A stretch of DNA of 18,575 nt. Origin: UBA9715 sp045614225. GTDB lineage: Bacteria; Actinomycetota; Coriobacteriia; Coriobacteriales; Eggerthellaceae. The stretch lies in contig JAZLCO010000040.1 in the NCBI GenBank assembly GCA_045614225.1, positions 1 through 18,575 on the forward strand, written 5' to 3'. A program made the position numbers and the translations under genes. This document shows, one piece after another, positions 7,219 to 13,695 of the stretch (the stretch's first letter is position 1; the number at the start of each line of letters is the position of its first letter). The notes beneath the pieces are model-generated. The model saw only the letters and a list, made by a program, of their open reading frames with translations, was not told the origin of the DNA and did not search any database.

Positions 7219-7249
7219 ATCATATGTAAATAAAAACATATGATATAGT
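7219..7249 (+). promoter_or_regulatory. Operator-like inverted repeat overlapping the -10 of the HipA-like kinase gene
   Basis: ATCATATGT (7219-7227) and ACATATGAT (7236-7244) are perfect 9-bp arms separated by 8 bases. TATAGT (7244-7249) overlaps the last base of the right arm and lies exactly 6 bases before the ATG at 7256, the position of a -10 for a leaderless transcript; TATGAT (7239-7244), inside the arm, is an alternative -10. No Shine-Dalgarno is visible. Dyad sites with an 8-bp spacer over the promoter are what HipB-type HTH autorepressors bind in known hip operons. Binding by the HTH protein of the next gene is inferred. Confidence 0.6.
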
Positions 7250-7255
7250 GCAATC

Positions 7256-8080
7256 ATGAGAGCGTACGATGTCATAGGAAAAGTGCAGGATTTGCGCCAT
7301 CTAGTTTGGTCGGAGACCGGCCAGACGTCGGCGAGTGGTGGCACGTTTCTCAAGGCGCGAACCGGGGTTGGTGCGCACGCTACCTATTACAAGCTCTCGT
7401 GCTACGACAGCTATCGTGGCGTCTACGGGCACGAATGCGTCAACGAGGTTGTTGCCTCCCGTCTGATGGACATACTCGATGTGCCGCATGTGCGCTACAC
7501 GCTCGTGCATGCTCTCATTGTCGTTGACGGGGTCGAGCACACCACGTGGCTTGCACGTTCGAAGAGTTTCCGCAAAACAGGCGAAAGCAAGATGGCTTTC
7601 GACACGTTCTTCGATCTCATGCATGAACGGGGCGAGTCTCAGCTTGCGTTTTGCGAACGCTTCGGGTGGCTGGATGCCGTACAGCGCATGATGCTGGTCG
7701 ACTTTCTGATAGCCAATTGTGACCGTCACGGAGCCAACATCGAAGTGCTTCGCGCACGTAACGGCAGCTTCAGGTTGGCGCCGCTTTTCGACAACGGGGT
7801 TTCGTTCGTGTTTTCCTGCTACGGCGATGAGTCGCGCGTGCGCGAGTTCGATCCAATGCAGGACGTCCGAGCAAACAACTTCATCGGCATGCGCTCGCTC
7901 GTCGAGAATCTGCAGTTCGTGCCTTCCGACGTCGTGTCCAATCGCCTCCGTGAGGAGGATTACGCAGTGTTGCTTGCTGGTTTGGAGGGTGTATTGCCGC
8001 AGGCTCACCTCGATGCGATTTGGAGCATTGTGTGGCAGCGTTGGAATTACTGGTGTGAGATTGGCGGTGGGGGTCGATGA
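7256..8080 (+). CDS. Small HipA-like serine/threonine kinase (putative toxin)
   Basis: A 274-aa protein with the HipA C-terminal kinase core. The catalytic loop is DFLIANCDRHGAN (residues 149-161), with the expected catalytic Asp156 and metal-binding Asn161. The second metal site is LAPLFDNG (Asp179). A Ser/Gly-rich loop, TSASGGTFLKA (24-34), fits the nucleotide/autophosphorylation loop, and the Lys of YYKLS (46) fits the ATP-binding lysine. HipA of E. coli is ~440 aa; this protein lacks the whole N-terminal subdomain 1 and resembles the shortened HipT-type kinases. Known relatives phosphorylate aminoacyl-tRNA synthetases, but the target here is unknown. It overlaps the next gene by ATGA (8077-8080), so the two are translationally coupled. 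The toxin-like gene comes first, the reverse of classical hipBA. Toxicity is inferred, not shown. Confidence 0.78.
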   Translation: MRAYDVIGKVQDLRHLVWSETGQTSASGGTFLKARTGVGAHATYYKLSCYDSYRGVYGHECVNEVVASRLMDILDVPHVRYTLVHALIVVDGVEHTTWLARSKSFRKTGESKMAFDTFFDLMHERGESQLAFCERFGWLDAVQRMMLVDFLIANCDRHGANIEVLRARNGSFRLAPLFDNGVSFVFSCYGDESRVREFDPMQDVRANNFIGMRSLVENLQFVPSDVVSNRLREEDYAVLLAGLEGVLPQAHLDAIWSIVWQRWNYWCEIGGGGR

Positions 8081-8688
8081 GGGTGTTCGACATTTACGAT
8101 GCGTCGAAACGGGGAAGGAAGCCCGTTGCCCAGCTTATCTACGACGGCGCTAAAGGTGAGATGCGCATCTTGATTTCGGAGGATGCAACACCTTCCGATT
8201 TACCGCTGATGTTGGGCCTTTTGGCCGAGAAAGGCCAACGTGAAGTGCCGGACGAATGGGCGCGTCGCTGGGTCGAGGAGCGCATTCCTCCTCGTGGACG
8301 GCAGAACTTGGGCGAGATATTGCGGGAGCAAGGCCTTGATAGCTATGACGAGATTGAGCTTTTGGCATCTGCTGAGGGCCGTTCGGCGCAGGATGATTTT
8401 CTGATACGAGAAGTGCCTGCACCGCGCATCGATTATGCGGTTGTGGCTTTTGATGGTCAGCCTTCTGCGCCGGAATCGCCTGCCCGCGAATGGTGTGCCA
8501 TCATTGGTCCCAAGATTGCAAGCTATCGGCGGTCTATGGGCCTAACCCAGCAACAGCTTGCAGAGAAGACTGGCATAGACCAAGCTGCTATCAGCCGCAT
8601 CGAGTCGGGTCGCGCGAATCCGACGCTCAACACGCTCGATGCTCTAGCGGAGGGAGTCGGTGCGAGCTTGCTCGTGAAAATCATTTAG
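8077..8688 (+). CDS. Two-domain protein with C-terminal XRE/Cro HTH (putative antitoxin/repressor)
   Basis: A 203-aa protein. Residues 144-203 form an XRE-type HTH: IIGPKIASYRRSMGLTQQQL, then AEKTGIDQAAISRIESGRAN with the recognition helix around QAAISRIE. The N-terminal ~115 residues are not a DNA-binding fold. They contain PPRGRQNLGEILREQGL and YDEIELLASAEGRSAQDD (71-107), a pattern I associate with proteins next to small HipA-like kinases. Its place, fused to the HTH and paired with a kinase lacking N-subdomain 1, recalls HipS of tripartite HipBST, although no clear sequence similarity to HipS is visible. The start overlaps the kinase stop (ATGA) with a G-rich SD. It would be the neutraliser and autorepressor; this is inference from context. 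Confidence 0.75.
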   Translation: MRVFDIYDASKRGRKPVAQLIYDGAKGEMRILISEDATPSDLPLMLGLLAEKGQREVPDEWARRWVEERIPPRGRQNLGEILREQGLDSYDEIELLASAEGRSAQDDFLIREVPAPRIDYAVVAFDGQPSAPESPAREWCAIIGPKIASYRRSMGLTQQQLAEKTGIDQAAISRIESGRANPTLNTLDALAEGVGASLLVKII

Positions 8689-8718
8689 CGTGTGTGACGC
8701 ATGAAGGGTGGGGATGAC

Positions 8719-9366
8719 TTGAAACGAACCTGGGGAGCACTTGCATTCAGCGTGTTCATAGCCATCATGGTGCCGGTTGCTTGGTGCATGTTGATGTTTT
8801 CCCGCAGCGATATTGCGCTCACGGCCATGGGTTTGTACAGCTTGAAGTACTTCACGGTGCTCTCGAATCTGCTTTTGGGAGCGGCGTCGCTCGTGTACGC
8901 GGTGTGTCTCGCGCGATTCTTGCGCACGGGCGCACGCGTTCCGCATTGGGCGTATCTGCTCAAATATGCGGGCACCGTGGCGACGACGGTCACGTTGATG
9001 ACCGTGCTTCTTTTCCTTGGACCGACTATGGGCTATCCGTTGATGTTTATGGGAGCCAATTTGTGGTTACATCTGGTCATCCCCGTGGCGGGAATCGTGG
9101 AGTTCGTTTTATTCGACGTGCAGCACAGCTTGTCGTTCAAGGAGACGTTGGTTGGTGTCGTGCCAACGCTTCTGTACGGCGTTGCGTACTGCGCCAACAT
9201 TCTCATCAACGGCGTAGGTACGTACCCTTATACGAACGACTGGTATGGCTTCACCATGTGGGGCGTGCAGTACATGCCCGTGGTGCTTTTGGTGATGCTG
9301 CTCGCGACATGGCTGTTTGCGGTCGTCATCCGTTTGGGCAATACTAAGGCTAACCATTCTGGTTGA
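8719..9366 (+). CDS. Polytopic membrane protein of unknown function (Pr6Pr/FAR-17a-like pattern)
   Basis: About 215 aa with roughly six hydrophobic helices, starting at ALAFSVFIAIMVPVAWCMLM, with LKYFTVLSNLLLGAASLVYA, a third near YAGTVATTVTLMTVLLFLG, ANLWLHLVIPVAGIVEFVLF, LVGVVPTLLYGVAYC and VQYMPVVLLVMLLATWLFAV. The motifs Y-F-T-x-x-S-N, H-x-x-x-P and P-T-L-L-Y recall the poorly characterised Pr6Pr/FAR-17a-type membrane family; this is a tentative match. I prefer the TTG at 8719 (MKRTWGALAF) because GGGTGGGG sits just upstream; the ATG at 8701 has no SD and would add six residues. It lies 30 bases after the HTH gene and 15 before the lysozyme-like gene, so it is probably in the same operon. 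Confidence 0.75.
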   Translation: MKRTWGALAFSVFIAIMVPVAWCMLMFSRSDIALTAMGLYSLKYFTVLSNLLLGAASLVYAVCLARFLRTGARVPHWAYLLKYAGTVATTVTLMTVLLFLGPTMGYPLMFMGANLWLHLVIPVAGIVEFVLFDVQHSLSFKETLVGVVPTLLYGVAYCANILINGVGTYPYTNDWYGFTMWGVQYMPVVLLVMLLATWLFAVVIRLGNTKANHSG

Positions 9367-9381
9367 GAGGCGACGGTTGCG

Positions 9382-9951
9382 ATGATAAAGCTCATCAAGC
9401 CCGAAAAGGCTGAGGGAATCATAGAACGCTACGATGCATGGATTGGGCAGGTGGCCGAGCGCTACCAAGTACCTGCTGCGCTCATCAAAGCCGTTCTCTA
9501 CCAGGAGATGACGCAAATCGACTTGATGGATCCTGTAGCCGATATTGCCGTTCAGATTGCGCCCCGATACAGCCGCGACAGCTCGACCGGATATGCCCAG
9601 GTATTCGGCCGTGTGGGGCTTGTCGCCGTCAATTTTGCCGTCGATCGAGGGCTTGCAACGTATGAGTCTCTTGGCATCTCGAGCAATCACCGTTTGGATG
9701 AGTCTTCCCGTCGCGATGTGCGCAAGGTTTGGCGCAAACTTCACGAGGACCCGAAGGCCAATATAGAGATTGCAACGTTGAATCTTCTGGCTATAGCTGA
9801 TGAGATGGTTGGTAGGCTCGATTTCGACACGTTCTCCGACGACGAGATCAAGCTCGTCTTGAGCCGTTACAACGCCAACACAAATCAAGTGACCTCATAT
9901 GGTGAGCAGGCATTCCAGCATTACAAGAGATACAGCGAAAGCGCTCGCTGA
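9382..9951 (+). CDS. Lysozyme/lytic-transglycosylase-like protein without signal peptide
   Basis: A 189-aa protein with the layout of the goose-lysozyme/SLT fold. It begins with a helix ending VPAALIKAVLYQEM (30-43) where Glu42 matches the catalytic Glu of transglycosylases. SSTGYAQVFG (67-76) corresponds to the family's S-x-G-x-x-Q motif, DPKANIEIATLNL (123-135) to the N-I-x-x-G helix, and SRYNAN with YGE (161-174) to the YNAG...YG motif. It should act on peptidoglycan, but the N-terminus (MIKLIKPEKAEGIIERYDAW) has no signal peptide, lipobox or membrane segment. Export would need another route, such as the membrane protein encoded 15 bases upstream, or lysis. A weak SD (GAGAGG, about 11 bases) precedes the ATG. 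Activity is predicted only. Confidence 0.72.
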   Translation: MIKLIKPEKAEGIIERYDAWIGQVAERYQVPAALIKAVLYQEMTQIDLMDPVADIAVQIAPRYSRDSSTGYAQVFGRVGLVAVNFAVDRGLATYESLGISSNHRLDESSRRDVRKVWRKLHEDPKANIEIATLNLLAIADEMVGRLDFDTFSDDEIKLVLSRYNANTNQVTSYGEQAFQHYKRYSESAR

Positions 9952-10066
9952 CGTCTTGCGGGTGCTTGAGTTGCTGTCCCTATTGGAGCTATTCCTATCG
10001 TAAATTCGGGCATTATTCAATCTGGTGGCAGCAACAGCAATTGTTTGCACAGTTTCAAAGTAAAAA

Positions 10067-10217
10067 TGCCAAAAAATCGACGATGTCTGAGGATTTTTCG
10101 AGGTGACAAATGTTACCGATAAAAAGTACCCCTATTGAACTGGGCAAACGGAAGTGCCCTATTTCCCAGGGTATAGTTTTTGACCCTAAATCCTCAGACA
10201 TCGTCGATTTTTTGGCA
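10067..10217. mobile_element. 151-bp MITE-like element with perfect 30-bp terminal inverted repeats
   Basis: The left arm 10067-10096 (begins TGCCAAAAAATCGACG) is an exact reverse complement of 10188-10217 (ends CGTCGATTTTTTGGCA), 30 of 30 bases. The 91-bp interior also folds: GGTGAC/GTTACC near 10102-10117, GGGCA/TGCCC and CTGGG/CCCAG overlapping near 10140-10170, and AGGGT/ACCCT near 10169-10187. The interior encodes no credible protein. No clear target-site duplication is visible at its ends. It lies 41 bases upstream of the nuclease-like gene and contains TATAGT (10172-10177), so it may also supply promoter or leader sequence. The rest of the 307-base gap (9952-10066 and 10218-10258) shows nothing else. 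Confidence 0.7.
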
Positions 10218-10258
10218 GAATCACTTGAAAACCGTGCAACTCTTGGCAAGGAAGACCG

Positions 10259-11269
10259 ATGAGGCTCTACCTCGCCCCAGAATCGTCCCTCGAACTTACG
10301 CGTTATCTGCGGTCGACGAATGGGGAAGAGGGTCTTGGCGGAAAGCCGATGCGCAAGCGCATGTTAAGCGATGCCGCCAATACCGCTCGAAAGCTTGTTG
10401 AGCTTGATGAGACAGCTCAGAGATGGCTTGCGCATTCTGGCGACCCTGTTCATGCGTTTGTTGCTGATCGGGCGAAAGGAGCTAACGCTAAACATTTGAT
10501 TACACACGTGTTCGGTCAACAGGTGCCACATGGAGCATTTCTTGATCTTGGGCATGACGTCTGCATTTGTGCGCCGCATTTTATGTTCATGCAGATGGCG
10601 GCGCAAGTTGACCTTATCGACGCAGTGTGTATTGGCATGGAATTGTGTGGCGCTTACAGCCTATGGCGCCTCGAGCCGGGCGTGATGGGCGATCCTTTCT
10701 ATCGGGAGCATTCCGAAACTCAGGCTTGTACGTTCGATTTACCCCCGGTGATGAAATCGAATCGAGCAAAAGCGTTCGTGGCTCGCCAAAGTGCACTACG
10801 CGGGTCGGTGGGGGCGAATGCGGCACTCAAGTGGGTCATCGACAATTCGGCGTCACCTATGGAAACAGCCGTTTATCTGCTCCTTTGCCTCCCAAAACGT
10901 CTTGGTGGGTACGGTTTGCCGAAGCCCATTCTCAACCCGAAACTCATCATCAGCACTCCAGACGGTACGAAGGAGCGTTACCCAGACTTGTATTGGATTG
11001 GAGCCAGCATAGATGTAGAGTACAACAGCGATTTGTCGCACAGCGGCGAATGGGCTCGGTATCGCGATTCGAAACGCGAAGTTGAGCTCACTGTTGCCAA
11101 CGTGCGGGTGCTGCCACTCACGCGACGACAGCTGATGAGCGTTTCCGAGTTCGATGCGTTCGCGCAGGGCTTGCGGAAGATGCTCGGCATCAGGTCGCGC
11201 AAGGTGGATTCTGAGTGGGCTTATCGTCGCGATGAACTGCGTGGCCGATTGCTTGCAGGTTGGAACTGA
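10259..11269 (+). CDS. Predicted PD-(D/E)XK/DUF559-like nuclease-fold protein, coriobacterial family
   Basis: A 336-aa protein. The N-terminal ~200 residues have no domain I recognise; within them, ICAPHFMFMQMAAQVDLIDA and MELCGAYSLW are motifs I recall from a family of ~300-aa Coriobacteriia proteins. The C-terminal part looks like the Vsr/DUF559 branch of restriction-endonuclease folds: SPMETAVYLLLCLP (Glu202), GGYGLPKPILN, YPDLYW (Asp243), IDVEYNSDLSH (Glu254), R-D-S-K-R near 269-273, then a strand VRVLPLT. Asp243 and Glu254 could be metal ligands; the usual final Lys of E-x-K is Asn here, so catalysis is uncertain. The start has AAGGA about 6-8 bases upstream. DNA cleavage, and any role in defence or mobility, are inferences. 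Confidence 0.72.
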   Translation: MRLYLAPESSLELTRYLRSTNGEEGLGGKPMRKRMLSDAANTARKLVELDETAQRWLAHSGDPVHAFVADRAKGANAKHLITHVFGQQVPHGAFLDLGHDVCICAPHFMFMQMAAQVDLIDAVCIGMELCGAYSLWRLEPGVMGDPFYREHSETQACTFDLPPVMKSNRAKAFVARQSALRGSVGANAALKWVIDNSASPMETAVYLLLCLPKRLGGYGLPKPILNPKLIISTPDGTKERYPDLYWIGASIDVEYNSDLSHSGEWARYRDSKREVELTVANVRVLPLTRRQLMSVSEFDAFAQGLRKMLGIRSRKVDSEWAYRRDELRGRLLAGWN

Positions 11270-11376
11270 CGCCGCGGATGCGGTGGTCGCCATCGAGCCC
11301 AAGAACTCAAGCGCAATGAAGTTTGCGACACCAGCGCGGTATAGCTCGCGATGTCGGCTCGGTTACGTCCGAAGCG

Positions 11377-12051
11377 CTAGCGCGGCAGCGCGATGACGTC
11401 GTAGCGGATCGCCTTGCCCGACAGCGAGTAGCTGGGCTTGCGGCCTGCAAGATGGGGGCCTTTGATTGGGCGCTTGATGACGACTTTGCGCGGATGCGCA
11501 GCACATGCGGCATCGAGGAGCGCCTGCTCGTCGTCGCAAGGCTGCTCCAGATGCTGCAGCATCTGGAGCTTCTTCTTGGCTGCAGCGTCTTTGCTTTTTC
11601 CCGGAAACATCGGGTCGAGGAGCACGATGTCGGGGATGAAATCGAGATGAGCAAGGAGCTCGACGCTTTCCCCCTCGACAAGCTGCATGTGTTCGACTAT
11701 CGGCGAGAGTTCGGGATGATGTGCAGCTCGTTCGAGCGCATCTTGCAGCAGTGCGGCAATGACGGGGTTGCGCTCGATGAGCGTCACGTCGAAACCCGCC
11801 GCAGCAAGCAGGAGCGAATCGTCACCCAGGCCTGCGGTAGCGTCGACCGCGCGAGGACGCTCGTCGCTATCCACCTTGACCTTGGCCGCTTTCACAAGCA
11901 GTTCGCGATTCAAGTTGGCTGGTTTCAGGCGCGGCAGCATGCGTGTGAAATCGCCCCGCACGTTCATGGTGCCGTCCGTGAGCGCGAGGCCTTCGGGGCG
12001 CTCGAGCAGCGAGAGGCCTGCTTGTTCCACTATGTCGTGAATGTTCGTCAT
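11377..12051 (-). CDS. rsmJ: 16S rRNA (guanine-N2-)-methyltransferase RsmJ-like
   Basis: A 224-aa class I SAM-dependent methyltransferase. The SAM-binding motif I is AVDATAGLGDDSLLLAAAGF (68-87), the next strand gives LIERNPVIAALLQDALER, and the catalytic-type motif is IVLLDPMFPGK (142-152). Downstream KKKLQMLQHLEQP, VVIKRP and the ending Y-S-L-S-G-K-A-I-R-Y-D-V match the RsmJ family (formerly YhiQ), which methylates G1516 of 16S rRNA in E. coli. No good SD precedes the ATG. TATCAT (12068-12063 on the minus strand) lies 11 bases upstream, which would give a leader of only about 5 bases. The 107-base gap to the convergent nuclease-like gene shows no clear terminator. Confidence 0.88.
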   Translation of the reverse strand: MTNIHDIVEQAGLSLLERPEGLALTDGTMNVRGDFTRMLPRLKPANLNRELLVKAAKVKVDSDERPRAVDATAGLGDDSLLLAAAGFDVTLIERNPVIAALLQDALERAAHHPELSPIVEHMQLVEGESVELLAHLDFIPDIVLLDPMFPGKSKDAAAKKKLQMLQHLEQPCDDEQALLDAACAAHPRKVVIKRPIKGPHLAGRKPSYSLSGKAIRYDVIALPR

Positions 12052-12173
12052 GCTGGTTGCTCATGATATCGCACCATCTTGGTGGAGGAGCGCAACATGC
12101 GGCAACAAAGCAGAGTCCTTTATTGTTGTGCATGCCAACGAGGTCGTGCATGTATCGCGCATTTCCCGAAGGT

Positions 12174-12179
12174 TATAAT
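12174..12179 (+). promoter_or_regulatory. Consensus -10 element for the LUD-domain gene
   Basis: TATAAT matches the consensus in all six positions and would start transcription near 12186, giving a leader of about 26 bases with the AGAAGGGG Shine-Dalgarno. No good -35 lies 16-18 bases upstream. Two GTGCATG copies upstream (about 12128-12134 and 12146-12152) could be regulator contacts. Confidence 0.55.
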
Positions 12180-12211
12180 GTATGCAGGTCAAACGAGAGA
12201 AGGGGCGAGGC

Positions 12212-12841
12212 ATGAACGAGAACATCACCAAACGCAACGAGCTTCTGGCGCAGAAGGTCATGAAGGGCCTCGAGTCGCGCAACATGACAGCGTACTACGC
12301 TGCCAGCAAGGAAGAGGCGCTCGCGAAGGCGCTCGAGATCATCCCCGAGGGTAGCTCCATCGGCATGGGCGGCTGCATGAGCGCGATTGAGATCGGTCTC
12401 GTTGATGCGCTGAAGTCGGGCAACTACAACTTCATCGACCGCGACATTGCGCCGGATCCGCGCAAGGCCATGCTGGACGCATATGACTCCGATGTCTTCC
12501 TGGTCAGCGCGAATGCCATCACCGAAGACGGTGTGATCGTCAACATCGACGGCAACTCGAACCGCGTTTCAGCAATTGCGCAGGGTCCGCGGAAGGTCGT
12601 CTTCATCGTGGGCATGAACAAGGTCTGCGACGACGTCGATGGCGCCATGAAGCGTGCGCGCAACGTTGCGGCGCCGACAAACGCGCAGCGTTTCGGGCTG
12701 TCCACGCCGTGCGCCAAGACCGGCTCGTGCTTCAACTGCAAGTCGCCTGATACGATCTGCTGCCAGTTCCTCATCACGCGTTTCTCGCGCCATCCCGGCC
12801 GCATCCACGTGATTCTGGTGAACGACAACCTGGGGTTCTAA
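12212..12841 (+). CDS. LUD-domain (LutC/YkgG-type) lactate-utilisation family protein with C-terminal Cys cluster
   Basis: A 209-aa protein of the LUD (DUF162) family. It contains GSSIGMGGCMSAIEIGLVDA (from about residue 48), ANAITEDGVIVNIDGNSNRV (from 100), and VVFIVGMNKV. Stand-alone LUD proteins relate to LutC, a subunit of the iron-sulfur lactate oxidation complex, but no lutA or lutB gene is adjacent. The C-terminal STPCAKTGSCFNCKSPDTIC motif supplies Cys167, 173, 176, 183 and 184 and suggests metal or Fe-S binding. I start at ATG 12212 (MNENITKRN) because AAGGGG sits just upstream; the ATG at 12182 would fall before the expected transcription start. Convergent with the following membrane-protein gene. 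Confidence 0.86.
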   Translation: MNENITKRNELLAQKVMKGLESRNMTAYYAASKEEALAKALEIIPEGSSIGMGGCMSAIEIGLVDALKSGNYNFIDRDIAPDPRKAMLDAYDSDVFLVSANAITEDGVIVNIDGNSNRVSAIAQGPRKVVFIVGMNKVCDDVDGAMKRARNVAAPTNAQRFGLSTPCAKTGSCFNCKSPDTICCQFLITRFSRHPGRIHVILVNDNLGF

Positions 12842-12863
12842 AACAATTGGCGCACCACGCGCG

Positions 12864-13583
12864 TTAGCGCTTCAAGATGTCGTACTTGCGGTTCAAGAAG
12901 AAGAGAACGACGAACAGGACAATCAGCAAAACGGCTGCGATGGCTATGTACAGCACGCGCTGCGACTCATCGATGGCACCAGCCGCGGCGAACGTGTAGA
13001 CAGCCGTTCCAGGGATTGCGAACAGCGCCGTACCCCAGGTGTATGTCCACAGGTCTATGTCGGTGGTTCCGTAAGCGAAGTTCTGCACGTTGTAGGGGAT
13101 GATGGGAAACGTACGGGTGATCAGCAGCACGATGATGGCGTCGCGCTGGACCTCATCGTAGAGCCAACGCTTCAGATACTTGTTACGCATCGCAATGGGC
13201 TTGATGAAACCTTTGAGGAATGTTCGCCCGGCGAGAAAGGCGATGACGGCAGCAATCGTCGCACCCACGACGTAGCAGACGAGACCGAGCACCGGGCCGA
13301 ACAGCACACCGGCGGCAATGGCGAATAGGAAGCCGGGGACTGCGAACACGACGCCGCCTACGACGAGCGACCCGATGTAGATGGCAATGGCCAGCGCGAG
13401 GTTCTCGTCGACGACCTGCTGAAGCCTGCTGATGCCCTCTTCGCCGATGAGGTAGTCGCCCCAGCCGAACCACCACGCAGCGACGCCGAGCACGACCAGC
13501 GCAGCGACAAAACCAAAGGCTTGCATGATGGTGATGATGCGCTCGCGTTTCGAGGGGTTGGTTGTGGCATCGTTGCTAGACAT
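12864..13583 (-). CDS. TVP38/TMEM64 (SNARE-associated/DedA-like) membrane protein
   Basis: A 239-aa integral membrane protein. The first helix spans residues ~17-45, then FAVPGFLFAIAAGVLFGPVL and GLVCYVVGATIAAVIAFLAG, the latter followed by an Arg (R at AGRTFL) typical of the family. The RTFPIIPYNVQNFAYGTTDI segment is the conserved re-entrant-loop motif, followed by IPGTAVYTFAAAGAI. A last helix LYIAIAAVLLIVLFVVLFFL precedes a basic tail. DedA/TVP38 relatives act in lipid flipping and membrane homeostasis; the exact role is unknown here. There is no SD; TAAGCT lies exactly 6 bases before the ATG, suggesting a leaderless mRNA. Confidence 0.88.
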   Translation of the reverse strand: MSSNDATTNPSKRERIITIMQAFGFVAALVVLGVAAWWFGWGDYLIGEEGISRLQQVVDENLALAIAIYIGSLVVGGVVFAVPGFLFAIAAGVLFGPVLGLVCYVVGATIAAVIAFLAGRTFLKGFIKPIAMRNKYLKRWLYDEVQRDAIIVLLITRTFPIIPYNVQNFAYGTTDIDLWTYTWGTALFAIPGTAVYTFAAAGAIDESQRVLYIAIAAVLLIVLFVVLFFLNRKYDILKR

Positions 13584-13589
13584 GGTAAT

Positions 13590-13595
13590 AGCTTA
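13590..13595 (-). promoter_or_regulatory. Candidate leaderless -10 of the TVP38-type gene
   Basis: On the minus strand TAAGCT is followed by 6 bases and the ATG at 13583. It fits TANNNT-N6-start. It is embedded in GGTAAGCTATTACC, a small palindrome (GGTAA/TTACC). A further 10-bp palindrome, CAAACGTTTG, lies at 13605-13614. Confidence 0.35.
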
Positions 13596-13650
13596 CCAAA
13601 TGAACAAACGTTTGCGCTGCTCATGCGGCGTTCTCCGCTATTAATGCGAA

Positions 13651-13679
13651 TGAGCCACTTTGACTGTCAAAGTGGCTCA
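13651..13679 (-). terminator. Strong hairpin terminator after menG/ubiE
   Basis: TGAGCCACTTTG (13651-13662) pairs perfectly with CAAAGTGGCTCA (13668-13679) around ACTGT, where two more bases each side can pair. It lies 16 bases past the stop of the minus-strand methylase gene and upstream of the next minus-strand gene, so it separates the two units. Confidence 0.8.
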
Positions 13680-13695
13680 AAGCAACCCATTCACG

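Noticed and set aside
9382..9951. Prophage remnant, suggested by the lysozyme-like gene
   Set aside because: No integrase, terminase, capsid, tail or att-like repeats are present, and the neighbours are a kinase/HTH pair and a housekeeping region.
10055..10249. Short minus-strand frame over the MITE-like element
   Set aside because: It consists mostly of the inverted repeat arms and stem-forming interior, with no Shine-Dalgarno and no protein-like pattern.
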